Below, one piece after another: positions 8,052 through 16,354 of a stretch of DNA of 33,005 bases. Location: the NCBI GenBank assembly GCA_016125075.1, contig WGMO01000030.1:1-33005 (forward strand). The letters run 5' to 3'. The DNA is from Terrimonas sp. (GTDB lineage: Bacteria > Bacteroidota > Bacteroidia > Chitinophagales > Chitinophagaceae). Positions within the stretch are counted from its first letter, which is position 1. Each line of letters begins with the position of its first letter. The position numbers were made by a program, and so were the translations under genes. Below the pieces are notes generated by a model. That model had not been told where the DNA came from. It did not search any database and was given only the letters and a program-made list of their open reading frames with translations.

Positions 8052-8960
8052 TTATTTCACCATGTCCCGCTCCCAGTTTTCTACCATACCTGCAATACTT
8101 TTATCCGCCTTCTTCCGGAGATAAGCAACCAATTCCCCATCGTTCAGGATCTCTTTTTTGGTTTTCAGGGCATTCCACAACTTCCGGAGGACCTTTTTGC
8201 CTCCGGCATCATAAATTCCGGCAGCTGCCGAATGCCAGCGGCACTGATACCAACCATAGTTCCTGGGATAAGACCGGGCAATCTCACTATACCTTTCCTG
8301 GATATCCTGCAGGCTGGTGAACGGGTAACCCCCGGTGCCAGCGGCAATCACCATTTGGGGAAAAATTGTCAGGGCTGGTAATGATTCCGGTTCCTTTTCG
8401 GCTATATATGTATGTAATAAGATATTGGAAAACAATTCACCCATCCAATTGCGCTGCATGGTAAGCTCTCCCTGCATATGGAAGGCATGCCCCAGTTCAT
8501 GGATAGCCAGTAGGTCAAAAAAGGGCTGCATGGTCAGTTGGCCGTCCTTTCCCCTGTATGTGGCCTGTATGGACTGACGCAGATTTTCCGGTAACTGGTC
8601 CGTTGGTGGCAAAAAGCTTTTCCAGAAGGCATTGTCTTCAGCAGCGACAACCAGCCTTTCTGCTTTTTCTATATAATGCGGCATACCATAGACTACCGGC
8701 TCCGTCGTATACTGTTGCCAGTCGGCCTCATTGAGGACGAGCAGGGTAACCACCGGTTTGAACCCGAGCAGCTCCTGATGATAGGAAATCGCTTTTTCAA
8801 TGCGTAAGGCGATCGATTCGGCTCTTTGCTGGTGCCCGGCACTGTAATAAACCGGAAAGCTATGATCTTTTAATTGGGGTAAGCCGTCAATGGGCTGTGC
8901 CCCTGCATGAGTGGCCAGGGTAATGGCAAACAGGACGGAAATAAGAACGGGATTTGTCAT
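8052..8960 (-). CDS. Secreted zinc metallopeptidase-like protein (HExxH)
   Basis: This 302-residue protein has a signal peptide (about residues 1-21, ending AGA-Q). The zinc motif HELGH is at residues 154-158, and NWMGELFSN with E175 is a likely third ligand, as in gluzincins (HExxH plus a downstream Glu 17 residues after the second His). It therefore probably acts as a periplasmic or secreted metalloprotease. The exact peptidase family is not clear to me. It lies 63 bp downstream of, and on the same strand as, the AraC-type regulator gene, so the two may be co-transcribed. No propeptide or C-terminal sorting domain is visible. Confidence 0.75.
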   Translation of the reverse strand: MTNPVLISVLFAITLATHAGAQPIDGLPQLKDHSFPVYYSAGHQQRAESIALRIEKAISYHQELLGFKPVVTLLVLNEADWQQYTTEPVVYGMPHYIEKAERLVVAAEDNAFWKSFLPPTDQLPENLRQSIQATYRGKDGQLTMQPFFDLLAIHELGHAFHMQGELTMQRNWMGELFSNILLHTYIAEKEPESLPALTIFPQMVIAAGTGGYPFTSLQDIQERYSEIARSYPRNYGWYQCRWHSAAAGIYDAGGKKVLRKLWNALKTKKEILNDGELVAYLRKKADKSIAGMVENWERDMVK

Positions 8961-9023
8961 ATGCTTTATTTTAAAGCAAATCTCGAACCGGGAAAAACGA
9001 ATAAATAGTATAAAACCGACAAT

Positions 9024-9848
9024 TTACAGGCGCATATCAGCCTGCATCCGCAGGGGGGTACCTTCCAGTTCCTTCCCGATGACACCGGGAGTGAAACCGG
9101 CAAATGCCTTGAATTCCCGAATGAAATGCATCTGGTCAAAATAACCACATTCGTGGGCGATACGGGTCCAGCTTAGCCGGGGAAATTTTTCTCTTAACCG
9201 GTAAGCTTTTGAAAAACGGGCCAGGCGGGCATAAACTTTGGGTGTCATTCCAATTCGTTCGATACTGAGCCTTTCAAACTGCCGCAGGCTGAGGCAGGCC
9301 AGTGATGCGACCTGTTCAATGGGGAGGTTCCCGTTGAACCGTAAGAGTTCCAGCATGGCCTTATCGAATGGCAGGGCCCTTTTCAGTCCATCCGCTTTAC
9401 GAAGCAGGAACTGTTCGATGACCGCTTTAATGGCATCAAAAGTGTCTGCCTCCTGTAACCTGTTATCGAGCTCCAGTATCTCTTTACCAAAAATATCAGC
9501 GGCATCATAACTGCCATCGATCATTTCCACCATCGAAAACCCTAATAAGCGGTGCAGGCCCCCGGGATGAAAACCGACCCGAACCGCCTTATGGCTTTTG
9601 CTGACATCCAATACCACCCTCGAAGTCTGCAGTCCTACCACCACGCTCCGGGGTTGAGACACAAAATCAGTTTCGCCTTTTTTCTGTACGCGTAGCGGGT
9701 CGTTAATATAAAAGAAGAGGGAGCATTGGGGAGTAGGCGGGTAAGCGATAACACTGACTTCACCAGGTTTCATTTCAGCATGCACTACCATGATACAATT
9801 GACAAACTCCTGCAAAAGAATATGCGGTGTATAGAACTGAACCTGCAA
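9024..9848 (-). CDS. AraC-family transcriptional regulator
   Basis: This 274-residue cytoplasmic DNA-binding protein has an N-terminal half (about 1-150) resembling the cupin-like sensing domain seen in Bacteroidota AraC proteins (VGLQTSRVVLDVS, VGFHPGGLHRLLG). The C-terminal half has the two helix-turn-helix units of AraC/XylS. The first is about 177-198 (LPIEQVASLACLSLRQFER). The second is about 225-260, with IAHECGYFDQMHFIREFKAFAGFTP; this recognition and GF.P signature is diagnostic. The ligand is unknown. It precedes the HExxH peptidase gene on the same strand and may control it or itself. Confidence 0.92.
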   Translation of the reverse strand: MQVQFYTPHILLQEFVNCIMVVHAEMKPGEVSVIAYPPTPQCSLFFYINDPLRVQKKGETDFVSQPRSVVVGLQTSRVVLDVSKSHKAVRVGFHPGGLHRLLGFSMVEMIDGSYDAADIFGKEILELDNRLQEADTFDAIKAVIEQFLLRKADGLKRALPFDKAMLELLRFNGNLPIEQVASLACLSLRQFERLSIERIGMTPKVYARLARFSKAYRLREKFPRLSWTRIAHECGYFDQMHFIREFKAFAGFTPGVIGKELEGTPLRMQADMRL

Positions 9849-10181
9849 GGGTGATTTTCCTGAAATTTACAAATTAAAACCTAAACCCCATGAAAATGAA
9901 TTCGGCCTTGTATTGAATATAGTTTAAATATGAGGATGAGGATTGTCCCTGATTTCTTGCCGGCACTAAACAGGAGACTTCCTGAAATGAAGATGAAACA
10001 TAAACACATCGTAGCCGGCCCTCCCCGACCATAACAGGGCTGGCGCCTGCTCAGTTTTCGGTTTTTTCCCTAACTTCAAAAACAGATTGAACGGGGATGC
10101 AACTTTATCCGGCAGGCCCAGGTACCGGAAAGATTTTGGTGGCTATGATTTGTCCATCATTATTAAGTATAAAACCACACA
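9849..10181. other. 333-bp intergenic region between divergent genes
   Basis: This lies between the AraC gene (minus strand) and the DUF4440 lipoprotein gene (plus strand), so it must hold promoters in both directions. No open frame or RNA gene was recognised. A TAACTTCA at about 10073-10080 is a weak -7-like match, with no TTTG at a proper distance. Confidence 0.4.
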
Positions 10182-10658
10182 ATGACCAGGAACTCTTTTA
10201 TTGCAGGCCTTTTACTGACAGGATTTTCCATGCTGGCTGCCTGTAATAATGCAGAACAGCAGCAACCGACAACAGCCAATGAACTTTCACAGATGAACAG
10301 GGATTTCGCAAATGCATTGAACGATAAAGATGCAGTAGCTGCTGCCAACTGTTATACAGAAGACGCCACCATTCTCCCACCCAACGAAGCCCCGGTAACC
10401 GGCAGGGCCAATATCCGGCAGTATTGGGAAGGCGCGATAGCGGCCGGTGCATTTGATGTAGCCGTGGCAACCCTGTCAACAGGCAGCAATGGAGACCTGG
10501 GCTATGAGGTGGGGCGCTTTCAAATGAGTACAAAAGATTCGAGCGGAAAAGTAATGACGGAACGTGGTAAGTATATTGAACTGCTGAAACGCGACAAAGA
10601 TGGAAAATGGAGATCCACCCATGGTATTTGGAATACGGATACGCTGGCCTTGCAATAG
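10182..10658 (+). CDS. DUF4440 / NTF2-like lipoprotein
   Basis: This 158-residue lipoprotein has the lipobox LAAC (Cys21) and a Gln/Thr linker. The mature domain starts NELSQMNRDFANALNDKDAVAAANCYTEDATILPPNEAPVTGRANIRQYWEGAI, the hallmark first half of the SnoaL/DUF4440 NTF2-like fold. It ends with the beta-sheet residues GKYIELLKRDKDGKWRSTHGIWN. NTF2-like cone folds bind small molecules or act as isomerase-like enzymes; no substrate can be inferred here. There are two more NTF2-like proteins in the window (18888-19325, 30400-30882). The length is normal. Confidence 0.85.
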   Translation: MTRNSFIAGLLLTGFSMLAACNNAEQQQPTTANELSQMNRDFANALNDKDAVAAANCYTEDATILPPNEAPVTGRANIRQYWEGAIAAGAFDVAVATLSTGSNGDLGYEVGRFQMSTKDSSGKVMTERGKYIELLKRDKDGKWRSTHGIWNTDTLALQ

Positions 10659-10732
10659 CCTCCCGGCAAAGGATATCCCAGCAATATCCGATCCCATACA
10701 GGAATGCCCTACAAAAATAAATCCCGGATTTG

Positions 10733-11128
10733 ATGCACCCCGATATAAAAACATATAACGATCGCCAAACAAAGGAAGACAGGGAAATCTGTGTGCTCCT
10801 GGCATCAACCATCGACCGCGGACTGCCTGCAGCTGAAAGCAAGGTCTGGCATGCTCACCCGGTCTGGTTCTTAGACGGCAACCCCATCGTCGGCTACAGT
10901 AAACAGAAGGCGGGCCTGCGCCTTATGTTTTGGAGCGGTGCCGGTTTTGAAGAAGAAGCACTCAATCTGGTCGGAAAGAAATTCAAAGATGCCTCTATCT
11001 GCTACAACTCCCCTGAAGCAGTTGATACCAGAGCGCTGAAACGATGGCTGCAAAAATCAAAAAGCATCCAATGGGACTATAAGAATATTGTGAAAAGAAA
11101 AGGCTGGTTGGAAAGACTGACTTTATAA
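10733..11128 (+). CDS. DUF1801 domain protein (YdhG-like)
   Basis: This 131-residue soluble protein contains the conserved core KVWHAHPVWFLDGNPIVGYS, then LRLMFWSGAGF and the C-terminal SIQWDYKNIVKRKGW, a well-known DUF1801 signature. The biochemical role of the family is not established. ATG 10733 was chosen; a TTG directly before it is in frame. The gene is followed 21 bp later by a DUF2200 gene on the same strand, so the two probably form one operon. Confidence 0.85.
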   Translation: MHPDIKTYNDRQTKEDREICVLLASTIDRGLPAAESKVWHAHPVWFLDGNPIVGYSKQKAGLRLMFWSGAGFEEEALNLVGKKFKDASICYNSPEAVDTRALKRWLQKSKSIQWDYKNIVKRKGWLERLTL

Positions 11129-11149
11129 AACCTTTCAAAATAAATTGAC

Positions 11150-11515
11150 ATGAAATCTACCAGCAACCATGATGAACGAATAGCCAAAATGTCCTTTGCA
11201 TCGGTCTTCCCGCACTATCTTGCCAAAGTGGAGAAAAAAGGCAGGACGAAGGCAGAACTGCTGCAGGTCATTGAATGGCTGACCGGGTTTAACGAGAAGA
11301 AATTGCAGGAATTGATTGACAAAAAACTAAGTTTTGAAAAATTCTTTGCAAATGCCAGGCTGCATCCGAATGCCCATCTCATAACCGGTATGATCTGCGG
11401 TTACCGCGTGGAAGAAATTGAAAATCCCTTAACTCAACAGGTAAGGTACCTGGACAAATTAGTGGATGAACTGGCAAAGGGCAAAAAAATGGAAAAGGTA
11501 TTGAGGGTTGCATAG
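11150..11515 (+). CDS. DUF2200 family protein
   Basis: This 121-residue soluble protein belongs to DUF2200. The conserved blocks are visible almost end to end: SFASVFPHYLAKVEKKGRTK, EWLTGF, FFANARLHPNAHLITGMICG, YRVEEIE and RYLDKLVDELAKGKKMEK. The family is small and strongly conserved across bacteria, but its function is unknown. It follows the DUF1801 gene after 21 bp and converges with the membrane protein gene at 11634. Confidence 0.92.
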   Translation: MKSTSNHDERIAKMSFASVFPHYLAKVEKKGRTKAELLQVIEWLTGFNEKKLQELIDKKLSFEKFFANARLHPNAHLITGMICGYRVEEIENPLTQQVRYLDKLVDELAKGKKMEKVLRVA

Positions 11516-11550
11516 CGACCCCTGTTATTTTCAATATGCAGGTAATAATA

Positions 11551-11583
11551 CCCTGATGGGAAACCGGCTAACAAGCATCAGGG
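11551..11583. terminator. Inverted repeat between convergent genes, possible bidirectional terminator
   Basis: CCCTGATG (11551-11558) is a perfect inverted repeat of CATCAGGG (11576-11583), with a 17-base spacer. It lies between the ends of the DUF2200 gene and the minus-strand channel gene. There is no long T-run on either side, so it may be only a transcript-end hairpin. Confidence 0.35.
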
Positions 11584-11633
11584 AAACCCAGGGTTGAACA
11601 ATGGCGTAAACGGCCGTTGCCGATAAGTCCACA

Positions 11634-12356
11634 TCATCCCTTATATTTTTTTACCTTTTTCCTGAACAGGTAGTGGTTGATCCATAAAATGAATGGAATA
11701 AAAAGATAACAAATCCCTGCTATTACTTCCCAATGGACAATAGCAAAGAGCAGGGCCGATAGCCCAACCAGGGCATTCCATAAAGCCCCTCTCCGCTCCT
11801 TTTGCGTCAGTAATTTTTCATACTGCGTAAAAGAAAAAGAAGCTGATAATTTTATGACATGCTGGTGCAGCAGGAAAATGATCAGCCAGACCAAAAAGTA
11901 ACCGATACTAAACAGCATGATCAATTGCGGAAATTCTTCTTTTGAAAGGACCACAAGCCCCTCATCGTTTGCCCGGGCAAAGAGATCGATCCCGCTCCAG
12001 GCGGAAATAAGCAGTGAAAACAAAAATTTCAGGGGATAGATATAAAAAATGACGACGGCCAGGTAGGCCAGGTTCAATACAATTGTCCTGAGATCATTCA
12101 ACCCGTATCGCCGGAAGAACATATACTGCTGGTACCAGAACAGGAAAACGATGGATATGGTCAGGAAAAAAGGGATAACCCCTTTTGTGATGACTTTCAA
12201 CTCCGCAAAAGTCTGGGGCACTTCTAAGGATGCAACCAGCAGCGATACGGAGAATGCAAATACGGCATCACTGAGTGCTTCTATCCGGAACAGTTCTTTG
12301 CCCCGGTAGTGGAAATCATCCTGCCGGCTGGATCGGAAAAATACTTTCAAAACCAT
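11634..12356 (-). CDS. TMEM175-like (DUF1211) membrane protein, putative K+ channel
   Basis: This 240-residue inner-membrane protein has about six hydrophobic segments. Residues 24-41 (RIEALSDAVFAFSVSLLV) match the first-helix signature RxxxFSD of the TMEM175/DUF1211 family, with Leu in place of the usual Phe. Some members of that family are potassium channels lacking the TVGYG filter. The remaining helices diverge from the canonical two-repeat form, so channel activity is inference. It is transcribed divergently from the DUF1624 gene at 12588, with 231 bp between them. Confidence 0.75.
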   Translation of the reverse strand: MVLKVFFRSSRQDDFHYRGKELFRIEALSDAVFAFSVSLLVASLEVPQTFAELKVITKGVIPFFLTISIVFLFWYQQYMFFRRYGLNDLRTIVLNLAYLAVVIFYIYPLKFLFSLLISAWSGIDLFARANDEGLVVLSKEEFPQLIMLFSIGYFLVWLIIFLLHQHVIKLSASFSFTQYEKLLTQKERRGALWNALVGLSALLFAIVHWEVIAGICYLFIPFILWINHYLFRKKVKKYKG

Positions 12357-12587
12357 TAGGTTATTCCCATAAAGCTAAGCCTAACCGCATATCCCCGCCC
12401 TGAGAAAAATCAAATCGAAATTAATTTCGGTCAACCCCAACTATCAAAAATTGACCGATCTGGTTTCAATTGCAAAATCAGGTGTACCGCCGTGGCCTCC
12501 TTGCCCTGATTTTCGCCTACACTATATCGCCGGTCACTGTCATTTTTTTCTATATTTAACCCAATCAACATATCTTCAACCTTTAAG

Positions 12588-13757
12588 ATGACCACTGCGA
12601 AACCCAGGATACAATCGATTGACCTGCTGAAAGGATTGGTAATGATCATCATGGCCCTTGACCATGTAAGAGACTATTTTCATATATCCGTGCATTATTT
12701 TAACCCATCTGATCCGGAAAGCAGTACATGGCCCATTTACCTGACCCGGTATATCACCCATTTCTGCGCACCTGCCTTTAGTTTCCTGGCCGGTCTCTCT
12801 GCTTATTTGGTGGGTAAAAGGAAAACAAAAAAAGAATTATCATTTTTTCTGCTCACGCGGGGCATGTGGTTAGTATTCATCGAACTGACGATCGTGGCCT
12901 TTGGCTGGAGCTTTGATCCGCACCTGGGCTATGTATCGTTACAGGTTATCTGGGCCCTGGGTGTGAGCATGATTGTTCTCGCAGGATTGATCCATCTGCC
13001 AAAACTATTCATCCTTATTTTCAGCTGCATCCTGATCTTTGGCCACAACCTGCTTGACTCCATTCATGTTGAAAATAGTATTGGGTGGTACCTTCTCCAT
13101 CAACAGCATTATTTCCAATTGCCCATTGGGCCCGAATTCTTCAGCGCCTATGCATTGATCCCCTGGATTGGCGTGATGTCGCTGGGCTATTATTTCGGTC
13201 AACTCTACGAAAGTCCGGTTGATCAGGATAAGCGAAAAAAGATCCTTCGGGGGATTGGCGTTGCGGCCATCGCCCTGTTTATCCTGCTTAAATTGATCAA
13301 CCAATATGGTGATCCTGTCAGGTGGACAACCTATGAAGATATTTCCAAAACCCTGATGTCCTTTTTTAATATCACCAAGTACCCGCCCTCCCTGCAGTAT
13401 TTGTTACTGACTCTGGGCGTATCGATTTTATTCCTGGCCTGGTCAGAAAAATGGCGGGGGAAACTCGTTGACTTTTTTTGTGTTTACGGGAGGGTGCCAT
13501 TTTTCTATTATATACTGCATATCTATTTAATCCATCTCATAGCCTTGCTGGCAGCTGAATATTCAGGATATGGCTGGCGTATCCTTATCTTACACAAGTT
13601 TATTGGCCGCATTGACGAACTGAGAGGGTATGGTTTTAATCTTTGGATCGTATATGCGGTCTGGATCTTTGTGGTCCTGGCACTTTACCCGCTCTGTAAA
13701 AAATTTGACCGCTACAAACAATCGCATAAAGAAAAAAAGTGGTTGAGTTATTTATAA
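12588..13757 (+). CDS. DUF1624 / heparan-alpha-glucosaminide N-acetyltransferase-like membrane protein
   Basis: This 389-residue polytopic membrane protein has about ten transmembrane segments. The N-terminus RIQSIDLLKGLVMIIMALDH with DHVRDYFH is the defining motif of DUF1624 (HGSNAT catalytic-domain family). In that family a conserved His in the first helices is implicated in moving an acyl group across the membrane to a sugar or amine. Further family-like parts are FCAPAFSFLAGLSAYL and the late FYYILHIYLIHL. The acceptor is unknown; modification of envelope glycans is a reasonable inference. The gene is monocistronic and divergent from the TMEM175-like gene. Confidence 0.88.
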   Translation: MTTAKPRIQSIDLLKGLVMIIMALDHVRDYFHISVHYFNPSDPESSTWPIYLTRYITHFCAPAFSFLAGLSAYLVGKRKTKKELSFFLLTRGMWLVFIELTIVAFGWSFDPHLGYVSLQVIWALGVSMIVLAGLIHLPKLFILIFSCILIFGHNLLDSIHVENSIGWYLLHQQHYFQLPIGPEFFSAYALIPWIGVMSLGYYFGQLYESPVDQDKRKKILRGIGVAAIALFILLKLINQYGDPVRWTTYEDISKTLMSFFNITKYPPSLQYLLLTLGVSILFLAWSEKWRGKLVDFFCVYGRVPFFYYILHIYLIHLIALLAAEYSGYGWRILILHKFIGRIDELRGYGFNLWIVYAVWIFVVLALYPLCKKFDRYKQSHKEKKWLSYL

Positions 13758-13875
13758 GCCCCTGATAAGTGGGTTATGAGAAGGCGTTAAAGTAGCTATG
13801 AACCCCTCGATATTAGTTGAGCAAAGGATTCAGTATCTGCCGATCATTTTCAAACCCGTTTTTCAAAAAGCCCGG

Positions 13876-13883
13876 TAACTTTA
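13876..13883 (+). promoter_or_regulatory. Candidate -7 box upstream of the SDR gene
   Basis: TAACTTTA at 13876-13883, in context TAACTTTACA, differs by one base from the Bacteroidota -7 consensus TAnnTTTG. It lies 45 bp upstream of the SDR start. A T-rich stretch (CGTTTTTC) lies roughly one spacer upstream, but no clear TTTG is there. Low confidence. Confidence 0.28.
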
Positions 13884-13928
13884 CAGTAGATACCGAATAA
13901 TTTTCGGGTCATCCACAAAATTTAAACG

Positions 13929-14768
13929 ATGAATGAAAAAACGATTGAGGTGGTTGTCCTGATCGGCGCCGGTTCCATCGGTCTTGCCATTGCAAGACGT
14001 GTCAGTGCCGGCAAACATATCCTTGTGGCTGATCTGCGTGAAGAAAATAACCAAGCCGTGGCCAAAACCCTCAGTGAGGCGGGTTTTGCCGTGAGTACCA
14101 CCCTTGTCGATGTATCTTCCCGTTCATCAGTTCATGCCCTGGTGGAAAAAGCAGTTTCCCTGGGAATGGTTACCGGTCTTATCCATGCAGCCGGAGTTTC
14201 ACCCTCCCAGGCTTCACCTGCCACCATTCTCAAGGTCGATCTGTTCGGTACGGCACTCGTGCTGGAAGAATTTGGCCATATCATGGCGGCTGGCGGATCC
14301 GGTATCGTGATCGCTTCTCAATCCGGGCACCGGTTACCGGCTTTGACACCTGAACTAAACAAAGCCCTTGCCACAACGGCAGCCGATGAACTGTTAAGCC
14401 TACCTTTCCTCCGGGATAACCAGGTCACAGACTCGCTTCATGCTTACCAGTTATCCAAAAGAGGTAATGCACTACGGGTGATGGCAGAAGCCGTGCGATG
14501 GGGCAAAAAGGGCGCCCGCATCAACTGCATTAGCCCGGGCATCATCATTACTCCCCTTGCCAAAGATGAATTGGCAGGTCCGCGTGGAGATGGTTACCGG
14601 CGTATGATCGGGATATCAGCGGCCGGACGGGCCGGGACCCCTGACGAAGTAGCGACCCTTGCCGCTTTACTGATGGGTGCGGATGGAGCTTTCATTACCG
14701 GAAGCGATTTTTTAATGGACGGTGGTGTTACGGCAGCCTATTGGTATGGAGAGCTGGCTCCCCAATAA
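13929..14768 (+). CDS. Short-chain dehydrogenase/reductase (SDR)
   Basis: This 279-residue cytoplasmic NAD(P)-dependent oxidoreductase has a Rossmann dinucleotide loop GAGSIG at 13-18. That is closer to GxGxxG than to the usual TGxxxGxG of classical SDRs. The NNAG-equivalent HAAG is at 86-89, the catalytic Ser lies in IASQSGH (S130 or S132), and YxxxK is Y173/K177 in AYQLSKRG. The C-terminal part has INCISPGIIITPL and a GSDFLMDGG substrate-loop region. Acidic D35 after the second strand suggests preference for NAD(H). The stretch between Ser and Tyr (about 135-170) is longer than usual. The substrate is unknown. A GNAT gene follows after 49 bp. Confidence 0.9.
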   Translation: MNEKTIEVVVLIGAGSIGLAIARRVSAGKHILVADLREENNQAVAKTLSEAGFAVSTTLVDVSSRSSVHALVEKAVSLGMVTGLIHAAGVSPSQASPATILKVDLFGTALVLEEFGHIMAAGGSGIVIASQSGHRLPALTPELNKALATTAADELLSLPFLRDNQVTDSLHAYQLSKRGNALRVMAEAVRWGKKGARINCISPGIIITPLAKDELAGPRGDGYRRMIGISAAGRAGTPDEVATLAALLMGADGAFITGSDFLMDGGVTAAYWYGELAPQ

Positions 14769-14817
14769 GATCATGATCAACAATACATCAAACAATAATT
14801 TTCAATAATATTTATCA

Positions 14818-15276
14818 ATGATATACAGAACGGCAACCACAGAGGATATTCCACAAATACAAGTGGTACGAAATGCAGTTACCGAAAACAGCTTATCGGA
14901 TCCGGGGCTGGTAACGGACAAGGACTGTGAAATATATATCCATCAAAGAGGCAGGGGCTGGGTATGTGAACTGAACCATACTATTATCGGGTTTGCCATT
15001 GCAGACCTGCAGGACGACAATATCTGGGCGCTGTTCGTAGACCCTGCATTTGAAAATCAGGGGATCGGGAAAAGATTGCATGACATGATGCTGGACTGGT
15101 ATTTTTCCTGCGGCAAAGAGAAAGTGTGGTTGGGAACTGCCCCGGGTACCCGTGCCGAAACTTTTTACCGGAAGGCCGGTTGGACCGAGACCGGCATGCA
15201 TGGCAAGGGAGAGATCAAATTTGAAATGACAAAAGCGGAATGGGAGCGATGGAAGGAAAACAACAATAATCAATAG
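14818..15276 (+). CDS. GNAT family N-acetyltransferase
   Basis: This 152-residue protein is of the Acetyltransf_1 type. The start IYRTATTEDIPQI is typical. The acetyl-CoA loop is ALFVDPAFENQGIGKRLHD (71-89; NQGIGK at 80-85 is the Q/RxxGxG/A motif), and AETFYRKAGWTETG is the usual C-terminal helix and strand. The length is normal. The substrate is not deducible. It is 49 bp downstream of the SDR gene, on the same strand, and may share its transcript. Confidence 0.9.
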   Translation: MIYRTATTEDIPQIQVVRNAVTENSLSDPGLVTDKDCEIYIHQRGRGWVCELNHTIIGFAIADLQDDNIWALFVDPAFENQGIGKRLHDMMLDWYFSCGKEKVWLGTAPGTRAETFYRKAGWTETGMHGKGEIKFEMTKAEWERWKENNNNQ

Positions 15277-15343
15277 ATCAATAGATGCCGGACACTGATT
15301 ATTCACTGAAGACTGCAAAAATGGCGAGTCATAATACAGTAGC

Positions 15344-15904
15344 ATGAACCTGTTAATATTATTGGTATTGCATAGCCTCTGGTGTCAGCCAACTGGCGGT
15401 CAGGCAATCAATCGGAGCGCCAAGGCCCAGGTTTCCAATAAAAAAAATTTATCCGACAGTATTCCTTCCTGGGTATACACCCTTTATGAAAAAAAGGATT
15501 CTGCTTTTTCAACAAACACAAAAATAAACATCACTTTCTTCAGGCCATTATCGGATTCAACATCCTATTGCCTCTTTGAAGCAAGCGATAATAATTGTCT
15601 CATGACATTTGTCGCCACACAAAAAATGAAGAAAAAATACAAATTGCTGCAGATCGGGAACGAATGCGACGCTGATTTTTCCATTCCGGAATATAGTTTT
15701 ACAGTTTATGAACATGACAGCCTATTGCATAAGATCACGATGACTGAAAATACGCTCAAAGCCAAACCGGAATTTCTTATCCGGGAAAACAATACCTGGC
15801 GATTCAAAGAAGGATATAACTTAGAATCAGCAGCAACCAGGGCCTATATGACCGTAAGCAGTGTGATGATTACAAAAGATGGGCTGTTAGATATTCACCA
15901 TTAA
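15344..15904 (+). CDS. Putative secreted protein of unknown function
   Basis: This 186-residue protein has an N-terminal hydrophobic run (MNLLILLVLHSLWC) that could act as a signal peptide, although it lacks an early Lys or Arg and a canonical lipobox. The mature part contains strand-like segments (TKINITFFRPLSD, YKLLQIGNECDADFSIPEYSF) and two or three Cys. I do not recognise a family. It starts 67 bp after the GNAT gene on the same strand. It looks like a genuine gene because of the coherent composition, signal and full-length frame. Confidence 0.5.
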   Translation: MNLLILLVLHSLWCQPTGGQAINRSAKAQVSNKKNLSDSIPSWVYTLYEKKDSAFSTNTKINITFFRPLSDSTSYCLFEASDNNCLMTFVATQKMKKKYKLLQIGNECDADFSIPEYSFTVYEHDSLLHKITMTENTLKAKPEFLIRENNTWRFKEGYNLESAATRAYMTVSSVMITKDGLLDIHH

Positions 15905-16354
15905 ATTCCTTTACGGTGCGGGTAACTGGCCTTCGTTAAGCAATTGCCTGATTGATTCATGGTTTTCTTCGCGGATTGCTTATTTCCGACGCTGCATCCT
16001 TATAACGTATATCCAGAGGGATACAATAAATCGGCAGTATACATGTTCTATTTTTAAGATATAGTTCTTACCTTCAGGTTCGTTACACGCATTAACCCGG
16101 TACCCTTCGGAAAACTACCGGTACCCGGGCAAATTCTTGCCAGCTACATCTTTATTTGGCTTTTTCAACAGGACAGGATGTATTCGTTCGGAACATTTGT
16201 AATGGTCATCTTTGATTTTCATGCCAAAAAAAAATACTTCTGGCAGTGTTGATCATTATCTCCATGCTTCTCATTAAATTTATATTATTAAGATAGCAGG
16301 CTCTGAATGGCCTGAACAGCTGTGGCAGTACAAGACCAAAAAATTTGACAGGCA
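15905..16354. other. 450-bp interval without a recognised gene
   Basis: This AT-rich interval lies before the DUF4256 gene. The only frames are very short, or antisense to the following gene. A TTG at about 16249 followed by TAAATTTA at 16275-16282 is a weak promoter-like pair for the downstream gene. I see no tRNA, repeat or stable hairpin. Confidence 0.4.

Noticed and set aside
10198-10842. 214-codon open frame on the minus strand
   Set aside because: It is antisense to the DUF4440 lipoprotein gene and the start of the DUF1801 gene, has Cys/Arg/Ser-rich composition and no domain pattern.
14769-14778. Palindrome GATCATGATC after the SDR gene
   Set aside because: Only 10 bp, without loop or T-tract, likely chance.
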